A stretch of DNA of 64,000 nucleotides from Mycobacterium interjectum (GTDB taxonomy: Bacteria > Actinomycetota > Actinomycetes > Mycobacteriales > Mycobacteriaceae): contig LQPB01000017.1 of the NCBI GenBank assembly GCA_002102225.1, positions 62,001-126,000 on the forward strand. Direction: 5' to 3'. The position numbers and the translations under genes were made by a program. A model generated the notes under the pieces. It was not told where the DNA came from, made no database searches, and saw only the letters and a program-made list of their open reading frames with translations. Shown here piece by piece: positions 1 through 9,396 of this stretch (positions are counted from its first letter, which is position 1; each line of letters starts with the position of its first letter).

Positions 1-1735
1 CCGCCGGGTGCGGCTCGTAGGTGCCTCCGGCATCCTCGACACCCTTGCGGGTGGCGACCGCGATCTTGTGCATCAGCTCCAGGTTGAGCTCGTCGGACAG
101 CTGCAGCGGCGGCGCGGGATACCCGGCCTGCGAACCGGCGTGCTCGATGCTGGCCGGTTCGACGCCCTCACCCAGCATCGCCAGCGCCTCGTTGACGAAG
201 GTGCCGATGACGCGGGAGGTGAAGAAGCCGCGACTGTCGTTGACGACGATCGGCGTCTTGCCGATGGCCAGCGTGTAGTCGAACACGCGAGCCAGCGCCT
301 CGTCGGATGTCTTCTCGCCCTTGATGATTTCGACCAGCGGCATCTTGTCGACCGGCGAGAAGAAGTGGATCCCGATGAAATCCTCCTGCCGCTTGACCCC
401 GGTCGCCAGGCCGGTGATCGGCAGCGTCGAGGTGTTCGATCCCAGCACGGCGTTGGGCTCGACGATGTCCTCGATCTCCTGGAACACCTTGTGCTTGAGG
501 TCCTGGCTCTCGAACACCGCCTCGATCACGAAGTCGACACCGGCGAAATCGGCGGCGTCGGCCGTCGGCGTGATGCGGGCCAGGAGCGCGTCGGATTTCT
601 CCTTGGTCGTCTTGCCCCGCTCCAGCGCCTTGGCTTCCAGCTTCTCGGAGTAGCCCTTGCCCTTCTGCGCGGCCTCGATGCTGACGTCCTTGAGCACCAC
701 GTCGAAGCCGGCCTTGGCCGAGACGTAGGCGATGCCGGCGCCCATCATGCCGGCACCCAACACGCCGATCTTGTTGATCGGGGTCTTGCCGATGCCGTCG
801 GGGCGCGAGCCGCCGCCGTTGATGGTCTGCAGGTCGAAGAAGAACGCTTGGATCATGTTCTTGGCGACCTGGCCGGTGACCAGTTCGGTGAAGTAGCGGC
901 TCTCGATGCGGGTGGCGGTGTCGAAGTCCACCTGCGTGCCCTCGACGGCCGCGGCCAGGATGGCCCGCGGCGCCGGCATCGGCGCGCCCTTGAGCTGCTT
1001 GCGCAGCAGCGACGGGAACGACGGCAGGATCGCCGCCAGCGCCGGGCTGCTCGGGGTTCCGCCAGGGATCTTGTAGCCCTTGACATCCCACGGCTGGGTG
1101 TGGGCCTCGGGGTTGGCCTTGATCCACGCTTTGGCGGCGGGAACCAGTTCGTCGACGCTGGCGACGATCTCGTCGACCAGGCCGTTGTCCTTGGCCGCGG
1201 CCGGCTTGAAGCGGGTGCCCTGGCTCAGCACGTTGAGGAACGCGTTCTGGATGCCCAGTATCCGCACCGTGCGGGTGACGCCGCCGCCACCGGGCAGCAG
1301 ACCCAGCGTGACCTCGGGCAGCCCGATCTGGACGCCCTTGACGTCGGCGACGATGCGGTGGTGGCAGGCCAGCGCGATCTCCAGCCCGCCGCCCAGCGCC
1401 GCGCCGTTGATGGCGGCCACCACCGGCTTGCCCAGGGTCTCCAGCGCGCGCAGGTCGCGCTTGATGTCCTCGACCTCGGCGAAGACCTCGCCGGCGTTCT
1501 CCGGGCCCGCGGTGATCATGCTCTTCAGGTCACCACCGGCGAAGAAGGTCTTCTTCCCGCTGGTGATCACCACCCCGGTGATCGAATCCTTCTCGGCGAC
1601 AAGGCGTTCTACGGCCTTGTGCATGGACTCCTTGTAGTGCTCGTTCATGACGTTGGCCGAACCGGTCGGGTCGTCCAGGGTCAAGGTGACGATGCCGTCG
1701 GCGTCCTTGTCCCACTGAATCGTGTTCTCTGCCAT
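1..1735 (-). CDS. fadB: FadB, fatty-acid beta-oxidation multifunctional enzyme (C-terminus cut by window edge)
   Basis: Bifunctional enoyl-CoA hydratase / 3-hydroxyacyl-CoA dehydrogenase of beta-oxidation. Read directly from the minus strand, it starts MAENTIQWDKDADGIVTLTL at the ATG at 1735. An N-terminal crotonase domain carries AGGDLKS near residue 70 and GAALGGGLEIA further on. A Rossmann dehydrogenase domain begins around residue 327 with GVLGAGMMGAGIA, followed by SNTSTLPI and FIGIHFFSPVDKMPLVE. About 578 of the usual ~715 residues lie in the window; the missing part is the C-terminus beyond base 1. It begins 4 nt after the fadA stop, so fadA-fadB form one operon encoding the trifunctional-enzyme subunits, as in Rv0859-Rv0860. 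Confidence 0.95.
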   Translation of the reverse strand, partial: MAENTIQWDKDADGIVTLTLDDPTGSANVMNEHYKESMHKAVERLVAEKDSITGVVITSGKKTFFAGGDLKSMITAGPENAGEVFAEVEDIKRDLRALETLGKPVVAAINGAALGGGLEIALACHHRIVADVKGVQIGLPEVTLGLLPGGGGVTRTVRILGIQNAFLNVLSQGTRFKPAAAKDNGLVDEIVASVDELVPAAKAWIKANPEAHTQPWDVKGYKIPGGTPSSPALAAILPSFPSLLRKQLKGAPMPAPRAILAAAVEGTQVDFDTATRIESRYFTELVTGQVAKNMIQAFFFDLQTINGGGSRPDGIGKTPINKIGVLGAGMMGAGIAYVSAKAGFDVVLKDVSIEAAQKGKGYSEKLEAKALERGKTTKEKSDALLARITPTADAADFAGVDFVIEAVFESQDLKHKVFQEIEDIVEPNAVLGSNTSTLPITGLATGVKRQEDFIGIHFFSPVDKMPLVEIIKGEKTSDEALARVFDYTLAIGKTPIVVNDSRGFFTSRVIGTFVNEALAMLGEGVEPASIEHAGSQAGYPAPPLQLSDELNLELMHKIAVATRKGVEDAGGTYEPHPA

Positions 1736-1739
1736 GCGC

Positions 1740-2951
1740 TTAAACCCTCTCAATGATCGTCGCGACGCCCATGCCGCCACCGATGCACAACGTGATCAGC
1801 GCACGACGGGCGTTGCGGCGTTCCAGCTCATCGACCATGGTGCCCAGGATCATCGCGCCGGTGGCGCCCAGCGGGTGACCCATCGCGATGGCGCCGCCGT
1901 TGACGTTGAGCTTCTCGTCGGGGATGTGCAGGTCCTTCTGGAACTTCAGCACGACCGACGCGAACGCCTCGTTCAGCTCGAACAGGTCGATGTCGTCGAC
2001 GGTCAGGCCGGCCCGGTCGAGCGCCTTCTGGGTGGCCGGCGTCGGGCCGGTCAGCATGATCGTCGGGTCGGCGCCGGTGGTGGCCGTCGCGACGATGCGG
2101 GCGCGGGGCGTCAGGCCCTGCGACTTGCCGGCGGCCTCCGAGCCGACCATGACCAGCGCGGCGCCGTCGACGATGCCGGAGCTGTTGCCGCCGGTGTGGA
2201 CGTGGTTGATCTTCTCGACCCAGTGGTACTTCTGCAGCGCCACGTCGTCGAAGCCGGCCATCGCCGCCAATCCCTCGAAGGCGGGCTTCAGCTTGGCCAG
2301 GCCCTCCATCGTGGTGTCGGGGCGCATGTGCTCGTCGTGGTCGAGGATCAGCAGGCCGTTCTGGTCACGGACCGGAATCACCGACTTGGCGAAGTAGCCG
2401 CCCGACCACGCCGCGGCCGCGAGCTCCTGCGAACGCAGCGCGTAGGCGTCGACGTCGTCGCGGGAGAAGCCCTCGATGGTGGCGATCAGGTCCGCGCCGA
2501 TGCCCTGCGGGACGATGTACGCGTCGTAAGAGGTGGCGGGGTCGGCCATCATCGCGCCGCCGTCGGAGCCCATCGGTACGCGGCTCATCGATTCGACGCC
2601 ACCGGCGAGCACCATGTCGTCCCAGCCGGAGCGCACCTTCTGGGCGGCGGTGTTGACGGCTTCCAGCCCGGAGGCGCAGAAACGGTTCAGCTGCACACCG
2701 CCGACGGTGTCGGGCATGCCGGCCGCGATCACCGCGGTACGGGCGATGTCGCCGCCCTGGTCACCGACCGGCGACACGCAGCCCAGGATGACGTCGCTGA
2801 TCAGGTTTTCGTCGAGGTCGGGATTGCGCTTGCGCAGCTCCTCGATCAGGCCGACGACCAGGTTCAGCGGCTTGACCTCGTTCAGCGCGCCGTTCTTCTG
2901 CTTACCGCGCGGCGTGCGGATGGCCTCGTAGACGAAGGCTTCTTCGGACAT
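1740..2951 (-). CDS. fadA: FadA, acetyl-CoA acyltransferase (thiolase)
   Basis: 3-ketoacyl-CoA thiolase, beta subunit of the trifunctional beta-oxidation enzyme with FadB just downstream. The start [18 protein letters not shown] at 2951 is preferred over an upstream in-frame codon at 3020 because it gives 403 residues, the length of Rv0859, and has AGAGGAAG upstream. The nucleophilic Cys is in [11 protein letters not shown] (C92); [11 protein letters not shown] carries the His and LCIGGGMG the second Cys. All catalytic residues are present. The gene is divergent from the aminotransferase at 3144 across about 190 bp. Confidence 0.96.
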   Translation of the reverse strand: MSEEAFVYEAIRTPRGKQKNGALNEVKPLNLVVGLIEELRKRNPDLDENLISDVILGCVSPVGDQGGDIARTAVIAAGMPDTVGGVQLNRFCASGLEAVNTAAQKVRSGWDDMVLAGGVESMSRVPMGSDGGAMMADPATSYDAYIVPQGIGADLIATIEGFSRDDVDAYALRSQELAAAAWSGGYFAKSVIPVRDQNGLLILDHDEHMRPDTTMEGLAKLKPAFEGLAAMAGFDDVALQKYHWVEKINHVHTGGNSSGIVDGAALVMVGSEAAGKSQGLTPRARIVATATTGADPTIMLTGPTPATQKALDRAGLTVDDIDLFELNEAFASVVLKFQKDLHIPDEKLNVNGGAIAMGHPLGATGAMILGTMVDELERRNARRALITLCIGGGMGVATIIERV

Positions 2952-3143
2952 GTCGGCTTCCTCTTCACAAAATGGGGGTTCGGATCCGTATAAGAGCACC
3001 CTAACAGGGGCCCCGGCCAACCTGTTGGTTGGGCGGACCGCGCAGGTCAGACGCCCGGATGTGCGGCCGGCCGCGCCCTCGGCGCCGAGTGCGCGGGCGC
3101 CTTCGCACCCGAGACGGGGACGGCGGCCTTAAGCTCGACCCCC

Positions 3144-4334
3144 ATGACGGTGTCGCGGCTGCGGCCGTACGCGACGACGGTGTTCGCGGAGATGTCGGCG
3201 CTGGCCGCGCGGATCGGCGCGGTGAACCTCGGCCAGGGTTTTCCCGACGAGGACGGGCCCCCTTCGTTGCTCAAGGCCGCGCAGGACGCCATCGCCGCGG
3301 GCGCCAACCAATACCCGCCCGGGATAGGCATCGCGCCGCTGCGCCAGGCCGTCGCCGCGCACCGGCGGCGCCATTTCGGTGTCGACTACGACCCCGACAC
3401 CGAGGTGCTGGTGACCGTCGGCGCCACCGAGGCCATCGCCGCGGCGGTGCTCGGGCTGGTCGAGCCGGGCACGGAAGTGATCCTCATCGAACCGTTCTAC
3501 GACTCGTACTCGCCGGTGGTGGCGATGGCCTGCGCGCAGCGGGTCGCGGTGCCGCTGGTCCCCGACGGGCGCGGCTTCGCCCTGGACGCCGACGCCCTGC
3601 GGCGCGCGGTGACGCCGCGCACCCGCGCGCTGATCGTCAACTCGCCGCACAACCCGACCGGCACGGTGTTGAGCCCGGCGGATCTGGCGGCCATCGCGGA
3701 CATCGCGGTGGCGGCCGACCTATTGGTGATCACCGACGAGGTGTACGAGCACCTGGTGTTCGACGGTCCGAACGGCAGGAAGCATCTGCCGCTGGCCGGC
3801 TTCGACGGCATGGCCGAGCGCACGATCACCATCTCCAGCGCCGCCAAGATGTTCAACTGCACCGGGTGGAAGATCGGATGGGCTTGCGGCCCAGCGCAAC
3901 TGATCGCCGGCGTGCGCGCGGCCAAACAATACCTGAGCTACGTCGGCGGCGCGCCGTTCCAGCCCGCGGTGGCCCTGGCGCTGGACACCGAGGACGCCTG
4001 GGTGGCCGGGCTGCGCCGCTCGTTGCAGGCCAGGCGGGATCGGCTCGCCGCCGGACTGACCGATATCGGCTTTGCGGTGCATGACAGCGACGGCACCTAC
4101 TTCCTGTGCGCCGACCCGCGCCCGCTCGGGTACGACGACAGCACCGCGTTCTGCGCGGCGCTACCGGAAAAGGTAGGCGTAGCGGCCATCCCGATGTCGG
4201 CGTTCTGCGACCCGGCGGCCCCGCACGCGGACGTGTGGAATCACCTGGTGCGCTTCACCTTCTGCAAACGCGACGACACCCTCGACGAGGCGATCCGGCG
4301 ACTTGCCGCGCTGCGGGGCGAGGCCGTCACCTAA
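3144..4334 (+). CDS. dapC: PLP-dependent aminotransferase, DapC-like (Rv0858c orthologue)
   Basis: Class I/II aminotransferase of 396 residues, most likely N-succinyldiaminopimelate aminotransferase of lysine/DAP synthesis, because it occupies the position of Rv0858c. Visible fold-type I features: NLGQGFPDEDGPP near the N-terminus, NSPHNPTGTVL, ITDEVYEHLVF (Asp/Tyr contacting PLP), and the Schiff-base Lys in SSAAKMFNCTGWKIGW (K235). The kynurenine/methionine aminotransferase branch is similar, so substrate identity rests on synteny. Its end overlaps the end of the convergent SRPBCC gene by 4 bp. Confidence 0.88.
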   Translation: MTVSRLRPYATTVFAEMSALAARIGAVNLGQGFPDEDGPPSLLKAAQDAIAAGANQYPPGIGIAPLRQAVAAHRRRHFGVDYDPDTEVLVTVGATEAIAAAVLGLVEPGTEVILIEPFYDSYSPVVAMACAQRVAVPLVPDGRGFALDADALRRAVTPRTRALIVNSPHNPTGTVLSPADLAAIADIAVAADLLVITDEVYEHLVFDGPNGRKHLPLAGFDGMAERTITISSAAKMFNCTGWKIGWACGPAQLIAGVRAAKQYLSYVGGAPFQPAVALALDTEDAWVAGLRRSLQARRDRLAAGLTDIGFAVHDSDGTYFLCADPRPLGYDDSTAFCAALPEKVGVAAIPMSAFCDPAAPHADVWNHLVRFTFCKRDDTLDEAIRRLAALRGEAVT

Positions 4335-4765
4335 CCCTCCATCACTCGCTTGCGCAGCCCCTCCAGCGCGGCGTGCAGGATCTTCTTGCGGGCGCGGTTG
4401 ATCACGAACTCCGGCAATGGCGCCGACGGCTCAACCGTGATGCCGAATCGCACGCGGGTTTTGTCGTCGCTCACGCGGGTCAGGTTGTACTCGCCGTGCT
4501 GACCGTGTTGGTGGATGGTCTTTTTGGCGTCCCACACCATCCAGTCCGGCCCCCAGTGGTACTCCAGGAACTGGGTGTCGAAAATGCCCATCACCCTGAT
4601 CGTGACCTTGACGTGGCAGGGCCGCCCGTCGGGGTAACTGTCGATCACGTCGACCTTCTTGTGCACCGCCGACCACGACGGCACGGTGTCCATGTCCGCG
4701 AGCGCGTCCATGATGACGCCCGGGGGCGCGTCAATGACGATTTCCGACGATGCTTGGACGGCCAC
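4331..4765 (-). CDS. SRPBCC/START-like small protein (Rv0857/Rv0856-type)
   Basis: A 144-residue polyketide-cyclase/START-like protein, a fold that binds a hydrophobic ligand in a helix-grip cavity; the ligand is unknown. The GTG start at 4765 follows the previous stop by 2 nt and gives VAVQASSEIVIDAPPGVIMD, matching the start of its neighbour. Shared features with the paralogue at 4768-5229 include SW-S-hK, DRYPDGRP/DSYPDGRP, LEYHWGPDW and KTRVRFxITVEP. It is the last gene of a four-gene operon (6816 to 4331) conserved next to far. Confidence 0.85.
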   Translation of the reverse strand: MAVQASSEIVIDAPPGVIMDALADMDTVPSWSAVHKKVDVIDSYPDGRPCHVKVTIRVMGIFDTQFLEYHWGPDWMVWDAKKTIHQHGQHGEYNLTRVSDDKTRVRFGITVEPSAPLPEFVINRARKKILHAALEGLRKRVMEG

Positions 4766-4767
4766 TG

Positions 4768-5229
4768 CTACGGCTGGGTCGGCTGATCCGGGGCGCCGCC
4801 ACCCGTGACCAGGTCGCTCAGTCCCTTCACCGAGGCGTCCAGAACCTTTTCGGTGGCCCGCTTGACGACGAACGCCGGAATGGGCCCGGCCGGTTCGACG
4901 GTGATGTCGAAACGCACACGCGTCTTGTCGAGTCCCTCGGGCTTGAGGTTGTACTCGATGTGCTGGCCATGCTGCTGGGCGGTCCCTTTGACGTCGTAGA
5001 CCACCCAGTCGGGGCCCCAGTGATACTCCAGGATCTCTTTGTCGACGATCCCGAAGATCTTGATCTTGGTCTTGACGTGGTGGGGCCGGCCGTCGGGATA
5101 ACGGTCGATCACCTCGATGTGTTTGTGCAGCGGCGACCACGACGACAGGACGCCGACATCTGTCAGCGCCTCCATGACCACTCCTGGCGGCGCGTCTACG
5201 ACAAATTCCCGTGATGCTTTTACGGCCAC
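4768..5229 (-). CDS. SRPBCC/START-like small protein, paralogue of the downstream gene
   Basis: A 153-residue START-like protein beginning MAVKASREFVVDAPPGVVME. It is clearly a tandem paralogue of the next gene, differing mainly in a C-terminal tail (GGGAPDQPTQP). No catalytic residues can be assigned; such proteins usually bind or carry lipid-like ligands. It is separated from far by about 57 bp and from the following gene by 2 nt, indicating co-transcription and probable translational coupling with the latter. The position corresponds to Rv0856/Rv0857. Confidence 0.85.
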   Translation of the reverse strand: MAVKASREFVVDAPPGVVMEALTDVGVLSSWSPLHKHIEVIDRYPDGRPHHVKTKIKIFGIVDKEILEYHWGPDWVVYDVKGTAQQHGQHIEYNLKPEGLDKTRVRFDITVEPAGPIPAFVVKRATEKVLDASVKGLSDLVTGGGAPDQPTQP

Positions 5230-5286
5230 TGCGTCAAACTTAACCCCACCGGCCTAGGCGCGGATGGGGTTCGCCGAAATCTCTAC

Positions 5287-6363
5287 TTACCAGCCGATTT
5301 CGGTGAGCGGGGTCGTTGCCGCCGGCGGCGGCCCGACCGGGCCGGCCGGCGTTCGGGAGAAACGCGGCGCGGGTGCGGCCTGCTCGACGCCGTGGGCGGT
5401 GATCACCGTCGACCGCGCATTCAGGTGGTCGTTCGTGGCGGCTTCGCTCCAGGTCAACACCGGGGTAACGCACGCGTCGGTGCCTGCGAAGATTTTCGTC
5501 CACTCCTCGCGGGTGCGGCTGGCGAACCGCTTCGCGAAGACGTCGTACATCCTTGGGTAAGAACCGATGTCGAGCTGGCCCGGCACCTCGTCGGGCGACA
5601 AGCCGAGCCCGGTCAGCAGCGCCGCGAAGAACTGCGGCTCGATGGCGCCGACCGCCATGTACTTCCCGTCGGAGGTCTCGTAGCAGCGGTAGAACGGCGC
5701 GCCGCCGTCGAGCAGGAACGATTCGCGCTCATCACGCAGCGAACCGGTCGCCTTCATCGTCCACATCATCTGGGCGAGCAGGCTGACGCCGTCCACCATC
5801 GCGGCGTCCACGACCTGGCCCTTGCCCGAGCGTTCCCGCTCGTAGAGCGCGACGGCGATGCCCAGGAGCACCAACATTGAACCGCCGCCGAAGTCGGCGA
5901 CCAGGTTCAGCGGCGGCATCGGCGGCCGATCCCGGTACCCCAGCGCCGACAGCGCACCGGTTTGCGACAGGTAGTTGATGTCGTGGCCGGCCGTCTGGGC
6001 CACCGGGCCCTGCTGCCCCCAGCCGGTGATCCGCGCGAAGATCAGCCGCGGATTGACCGTCGCGCAGTCGTCGGGACCGATGCCGAGTCGCTCGCAGGTA
6101 CCGGGCCGGAAGCAGTCGAGCAGCACGTCGGCCTTGCCGGCCAAGTCGAGCAGCGCCTGCGGCCGCGCCTTGACGTCGAGGTCGACGATCCGCTTCCCGC
6201 GGTGCAGCAGGTCGCGGTCCTCGGGCGGCATCGTGAGGCCCCCGGGCCGCCGCACCCGAACCACGTCGGCACCCAGGTCGGCGAGCATCATCCCGGCGTG
6301 CGGCCCCGGCCCGATGCCGCCGAGTTCGATCACCCGCACCCCGGCCAGGGGCCCGCCGGCCAC
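5287..6363 (-). CDS. far: Far, alpha-methylacyl-CoA racemase-type family III CoA-transferase
   Basis: A 358-residue CaiB/BaiF-family protein, orthologous by position to Rv0855 (far) and similar to mycobacterial MCR-type racemases, which epimerise 2-methyl-branched acyl-CoAs. Visible: [20 protein letters not shown] at the N-terminus, [25 protein letters not shown], and [14 protein letters not shown] containing the His used for proton transfer in this family. [15 protein letters not shown] and GAIEPQFF follow. The GTG start at 6363 lies 6 nt after the upstream SRPBCC stop, so the genes are co-translated. Racemase rather than transferase function is inferred from family and neighbours. Confidence 0.88.
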   Translation of the reverse strand: MAGGPLAGVRVIELGGIGPGPHAGMMLADLGADVVRVRRPGGLTMPPEDRDLLHRGKRIVDLDVKARPQALLDLAGKADVLLDCFRPGTCERLGIGPDDCATVNPRLIFARITGWGQQGPVAQTAGHDINYLSQTGALSALGYRDRPPMPPLNLVADFGGGSMLVLLGIAVALYERERSGKGQVVDAAMVDGVSLLAQMMWTMKATGSLRDERESFLLDGGAPFYRCYETSDGKYMAVGAIEPQFFAALLTGLGLSPDEVPGQLDIGSYPRMYDVFAKRFASRTREEWTKIFAGTDACVTPVLTWSEAATNDHLNARSTVITAHGVEQAAPAPRFSRTPAGPVGPPPAATTPLTEIGW

Positions 6364-6369
6364 GGGCGG

Positions 6370-6816
6370 CTACTTGCCCTTCTTGACCTGGAGCACGCGC
6401 TTGCGCAGCTCCTGGGTGGCCGAATCCATCGTCCCCTTGACCGCGCGCTTGAGCACGAAGCCGGGCAGTGGAACGTTCGGGTCCACGGTGACCTCGAACT
6501 TCACCAGCGTCTGGTCGTCACCCTTGGGCACCAGAATGTACTTGCCGTCCTGCGACTTCTGCTGGGCCGAACTCACCAGCGTCCAGCTCACCTCGTTGCC
6601 GCTCCACGTATAGGCCACCACCTGTTCGTCGGTGATGCCCGCCGTTTTGACCTTCATCTTCACCTGGCTGGGCCGGCCGTCGCCGCCGGTCTCCAGTACT
6701 TCGGCGCTCTGGTGCGGTCCCGACCATTCGGGCATCGCCTCGAAGTCCGCGATGACGTCCAGGATCTGCTCGGGGCTGGCTTCGATGACGATCTCGCGGG
6801 ATTCTTTGATTGCCAT
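6370..6816 (-). CDS. SRPBCC/START-like protein (Rv0854-type)
   Basis: First gene of the SRPBCC-far operon: 148 residues, start [20 protein letters not shown] at 6816. Typical helix-grip pattern with [30 protein letters not shown] and [20 protein letters not shown]. It is more distant from the two downstream SRPBCC genes than they are from each other. Conservation beside a racemase suggests a role in presenting or binding a branched acyl substrate, but no reaction can be read from the sequence. It is divergent from kdc with about 66 bp between starts. Confidence 0.87.
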   Translation of the reverse strand: MAIKESREIVIEASPEQILDVIADFEAMPEWSGPHQSAEVLETGGDGRPSQVKMKVKTAGITDEQVVAYTWSGNEVSWTLVSSAQQKSQDGKYILVPKGDDQTLVKFEVTVDPNVPLPGFVLKRAVKGTMDSATQELRKRVLQVKKGK

Positions 6817-6882
6817 GGCCCGCACGATAGGCCAATCGGCGTCCGGCCGGTAGGCGTTTGGGCCAGGCGTACCGTCGTCTTC

Positions 6883-8568
6883 GTGACTGATCCTGTGACT
6901 GATCCTGTCTACACCGTCGGTGACTACCTGTTGGACCGCCTCGCCGAGCTCGGTGTCTCCGAGATCTTCGGCGTCCCCGGCGACTACAACCTGGAATTCT
7001 TGGACCACATCGTCGCGCACCCGACCATTCGCTGGGTGGGCAGCGCCAACGAGCTCAACGCGGGGTACGCCGCCGATGGGTACGGTCGACTGCGCGGAAT
7101 GTCGGCCGTGGTAACGACATTCGGCGTCGGTGAGCTCTCCGCGGCCAACGCGGTCGCGGGCAGTTACGCCGAACACGTGCCGGTGGTGCACATCGTGGGT
7201 GGCCCCTCGAAGGACGCACAGGGCACCAGACGGGCCCTGCACCATTCGCTGGGCGACGGGGACTTCGAGCACTTCTTCCGGATCAGCCGCGAAATCACCT
7301 GCGCCCAGGCCAATCTCATGCCGGCGACGGCATGCAGAGAGATCGACCGGGTGCTGTCCGAGGTGCGCGAGCAGAAGCGACCGGGCTACCTGCTGCTGTC
7401 CACCGATGTGGCGCGCTTCCCCACCGAACCGCCTGACGCGCCGCTGCCCCGCTACACCGGCGGCACCAGCCCCCGCGCGCTGTCGCTGTTCACCGAGGCC
7501 GCCAACGAACTCATCGGCGATCACCAGTTGACCGTGCTCGCCGACCTGCTGGTCCACCGCCTGCAAGCCGTCAAAGAGCTCGAGGCCCTGCTGGCCGCCG
7601 ACGTGGTGCCGCACGCCACGTTGATGTGGGGAAAGAGCCTGCTCGACGAGAGCTCCCCGAATTTCCTTGGCATTTATGCGGGTTCGGCCAGCGCCGAATG
7701 GGTGCGCACCGCGATCGAGGAGGCGCCGGTGCTGGTGACGGCGGGCGTGGTGTTCACCGACATGGTCAGCGGCTTTTTCAGCCAGCGGATCGACCCGGCG
7801 CGCACCATTGACGTCGGGCAGTACCAAAGTACCGTCGCGGGGCGGGTTTTCGCGCCGCTGGAGATGGGCGCCGCGCTGGAGGCGCTGGCCGGCATCCTGG
7901 TTCGACGCGGGATCAGCTCCCCGCCGGTGGCGTCGCCGCCGGCCGTGCCCCCGCCACCGCCCCCGGCGCGCGACGAGCCACTGACGCAGCAGATGGTGTG
8001 GGACCGGCTTTGCGAGGCGCTGACACCGGGCAACGTGGTCCTCGCCGATCAGGGCACGTCGTTCTACGGCATGGCGGATCACCGGCTGCCGCAGGGCGTC
8101 ACCTTCATCGGTCAACCGCTCTGGGGCTCAATCGGTTACACGCTGCCCGCGGCGGTCGGGGCCGCGGTGGCACATCCGGAGCGCAGGACGGTGTTGCTGA
8201 TCGGCGATGGGGCCGCCCAACTGACCGTCCAGGAGCTCGGCATTTTCTCGCGCGAAGGGTTGTCACCGGTCATCGTCGTGGTCAACAACGACGGCTACAC
8301 CGTCGAACGGGCGATTCACGGAAAGACGGCCCCCTACAACGACATTGTGAGCTGGAGTTGGACCGACATCCCCCGGGCGCTGGGGGTGGCCAACCACCTG
8401 GCGTTCCGGGCGCGGACCTACGGCGAGCTCGACGACGCATTCACCGCGGCGGCCGAGCACCGGGACCGGATGGTGTTCGTCGAGGTCGTCCTGCCGCGTC
8501 TGGAGATCCCCCGCCTGCTCGGCCAGCTCGTCGGACCGATGTCACCGGAGGGCAGCGCCCGCCGCTAG
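6883..8568 (+). CDS. kdc: Thiamine-diphosphate-dependent alpha-keto-acid decarboxylase (Rv0853c orthologue)
   Basis: ThDP enzyme of 561 residues decarboxylating 2-keto acids; the M. tuberculosis orthologue Rv0853c is described as a branched-chain/aromatic keto-acid decarboxylase although annotated pdc. Visible: [13 protein letters not shown] at the N-terminus, the catalytic His pair in ALHHSLGDG, a Pro-rich linker around residue 350, and the ThDP-binding motif [11 protein letters not shown]...NNDGYTVE near residues 445-470. Start is GTG at 6883 or the second GTG at 6895; the codons between are an exact 12-bp tandem duplication, so either gives a similar protein. Its 3' end overlaps the convergent bfd-like gene by 4 bp. 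Confidence 0.93.
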   Translation: MTDPVTDPVYTVGDYLLDRLAELGVSEIFGVPGDYNLEFLDHIVAHPTIRWVGSANELNAGYAADGYGRLRGMSAVVTTFGVGELSAANAVAGSYAEHVPVVHIVGGPSKDAQGTRRALHHSLGDGDFEHFFRISREITCAQANLMPATACREIDRVLSEVREQKRPGYLLLSTDVARFPTEPPDAPLPRYTGGTSPRALSLFTEAANELIGDHQLTVLADLLVHRLQAVKELEALLAADVVPHATLMWGKSLLDESSPNFLGIYAGSASAEWVRTAIEEAPVLVTAGVVFTDMVSGFFSQRIDPARTIDVGQYQSTVAGRVFAPLEMGAALEALAGILVRRGISSPPVASPPAVPPPPPPARDEPLTQQMVWDRLCEALTPGNVVLADQGTSFYGMADHRLPQGVTFIGQPLWGSIGYTLPAAVGAAVAHPERRTVLLIGDGAAQLTVQELGIFSREGLSPVIVVVNNDGYTVERAIHGKTAPYNDIVSWSWTDIPRALGVANHLAFRARTYGELDDAFTAAAEHRDRMVFVEVVLPRLEIPRLLGQLVGPMSPEGSARR

Positions 8569-8750
8569 GTCGGCCGCGCCGTCCGGTCTGGGGCCGACGA
8601 TCGCAGCAGCGCCTGGACCGTGCGCCGGCAACGCCCGCAATCGGCGCCCGCCCCGCACGCCTGCGCGACATCCTTGGTCGTGGACGCCCCCGCCGCGACG
8701 GCCTCGGCGACCGCGTGGCTGGTGACGCCGTTACACAGGCACACGAACAT
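8565..8750 (-). CDS. Bacterioferritin-associated ferredoxin-like [2Fe-2S] protein
   Basis: A 61-residue BFD/Fer2-BFD domain protein starting [18 protein letters not shown]. The four cluster ligands are arranged C-x-C near the N-terminus and ADCGRC (C-x2-C) near residue 40, the classic BFD pattern. Bfd proteins deliver electrons to bacterioferritin to release iron; no bfr gene is adjacent, so another partner is possible. It starts 9 nt downstream of the 8760 gene and appears to be the last gene of the operon starting at 10988. The C-terminal tail [11 protein letters not shown] is poorly conserved-looking and overlaps the kdc end. Confidence 0.85.
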   Translation of the reverse strand: MFVCLCNGVTSHAVAEAVAAGASTTKDVAQACGAGADCGRCRRTVQALLRSSAPDRTARPT

Positions 8751-8759
8751 CGGGCGCGC

Positions 8760-9386
8760 TCAGTCTCCCTCGATGCGCATCGTGTCGAAGAACTGCCCGA
8801 CGAACAGCGGCGGGTAGGCCCCGACGCCGGCCCCCGACATCCATTGCGCCGCGGCGTCCGGGTGTTCGATCCACCGCCGCGCGCCGTCCTCGTCGGGAAA
8901 CTCCTGCAGTATGAGGACCTCGTGCTCGTCGTCGAACGCCTGGAATACCCATGTCTTTCGGATGCCGGCGGCGGTGAATCTGTCCATTGCCGAGCGGACC
9001 CCCGCGGTCAGGGTCGACACGTCGTCGACGGAGGCGATCGCGCACACCACCACGCCCGGCGCCCCCGCCGCGGCCGGGGGTTGCGGGATGAACCTGTCGA
9101 CGATCTCGCCGGCGAAGACGGCGGGGATGTCCTCGACGCCGGCCGCATCGAACCAATCGAAGAAGACCCGCGAGCGCAGCAGTTCCACGATGGGTTCGCG
9201 GCTGTGCACCCCGATCATCACGAGTACGCGCCCGTAGTCGTGCGTGGACGTGTACACCAGCACGTGATGGGCGCCGATGTCGGCGAGTGCGGCCTTGTTG
9301 CGCTCCAGCAGTGGCCACACCCGGCTGGGGTCCGGGACGCGATAATCCGACGCGATCACCATCGAGTGGATATCGCCGGTCGTCAA
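8760..9386 (-). CDS. Conserved hypothetical protein, possible duplicated alpha-beta-barrel-like domains
   Basis: A 208-residue soluble protein I do not recognise with confidence. Two halves have a similar outline: VWPLLERNKAALADIGAHHVLVY...VFFDWFDAAGVEDIPAVFAG, then MDRFTAAGIRKTWVFQAFDDEHEVLILQEF..., read as short stretches suggesting a repeated ferredoxin-like/ABM-type fold. Start is ambiguous: TTG at 9386, 10 nt after the previous stop, or ATG at 9362 (MVIASDYRVPDPSRVW), which fits the fold better. It lies between the Mce-associated pair and the Bfd-like gene and is probably co-transcribed with them. Confidence 0.7.
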   Translation of the reverse strand: MTTGDIHSMVIASDYRVPDPSRVWPLLERNKAALADIGAHHVLVYTSTHDYGRVLVMIGVHSREPIVELLRSRVFFDWFDAAGVEDIPAVFAGEIVDRFIPQPPAAAGAPGVVVCAIASVDDVSTLTAGVRSAMDRFTAAGIRKTWVFQAFDDEHEVLILQEFPDEDGARRWIEHPDAAAQWMSGAGVGAYPPLFVGQFFDTMRIEGD

Positions 9387-9396
9387 CGCGACGGCC

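Noticed and set aside
8..1756. Long plus-strand open frame opposite fadB
   Set aside because: Low-complexity Arg/Asp/Val-rich translation antisense to a gene with perfect FadB motifs; a GC-rich shadow frame. The same applies to long frames opposite fadA, mceD, mceC, the P450 at 38879 and the esterase at 40441.
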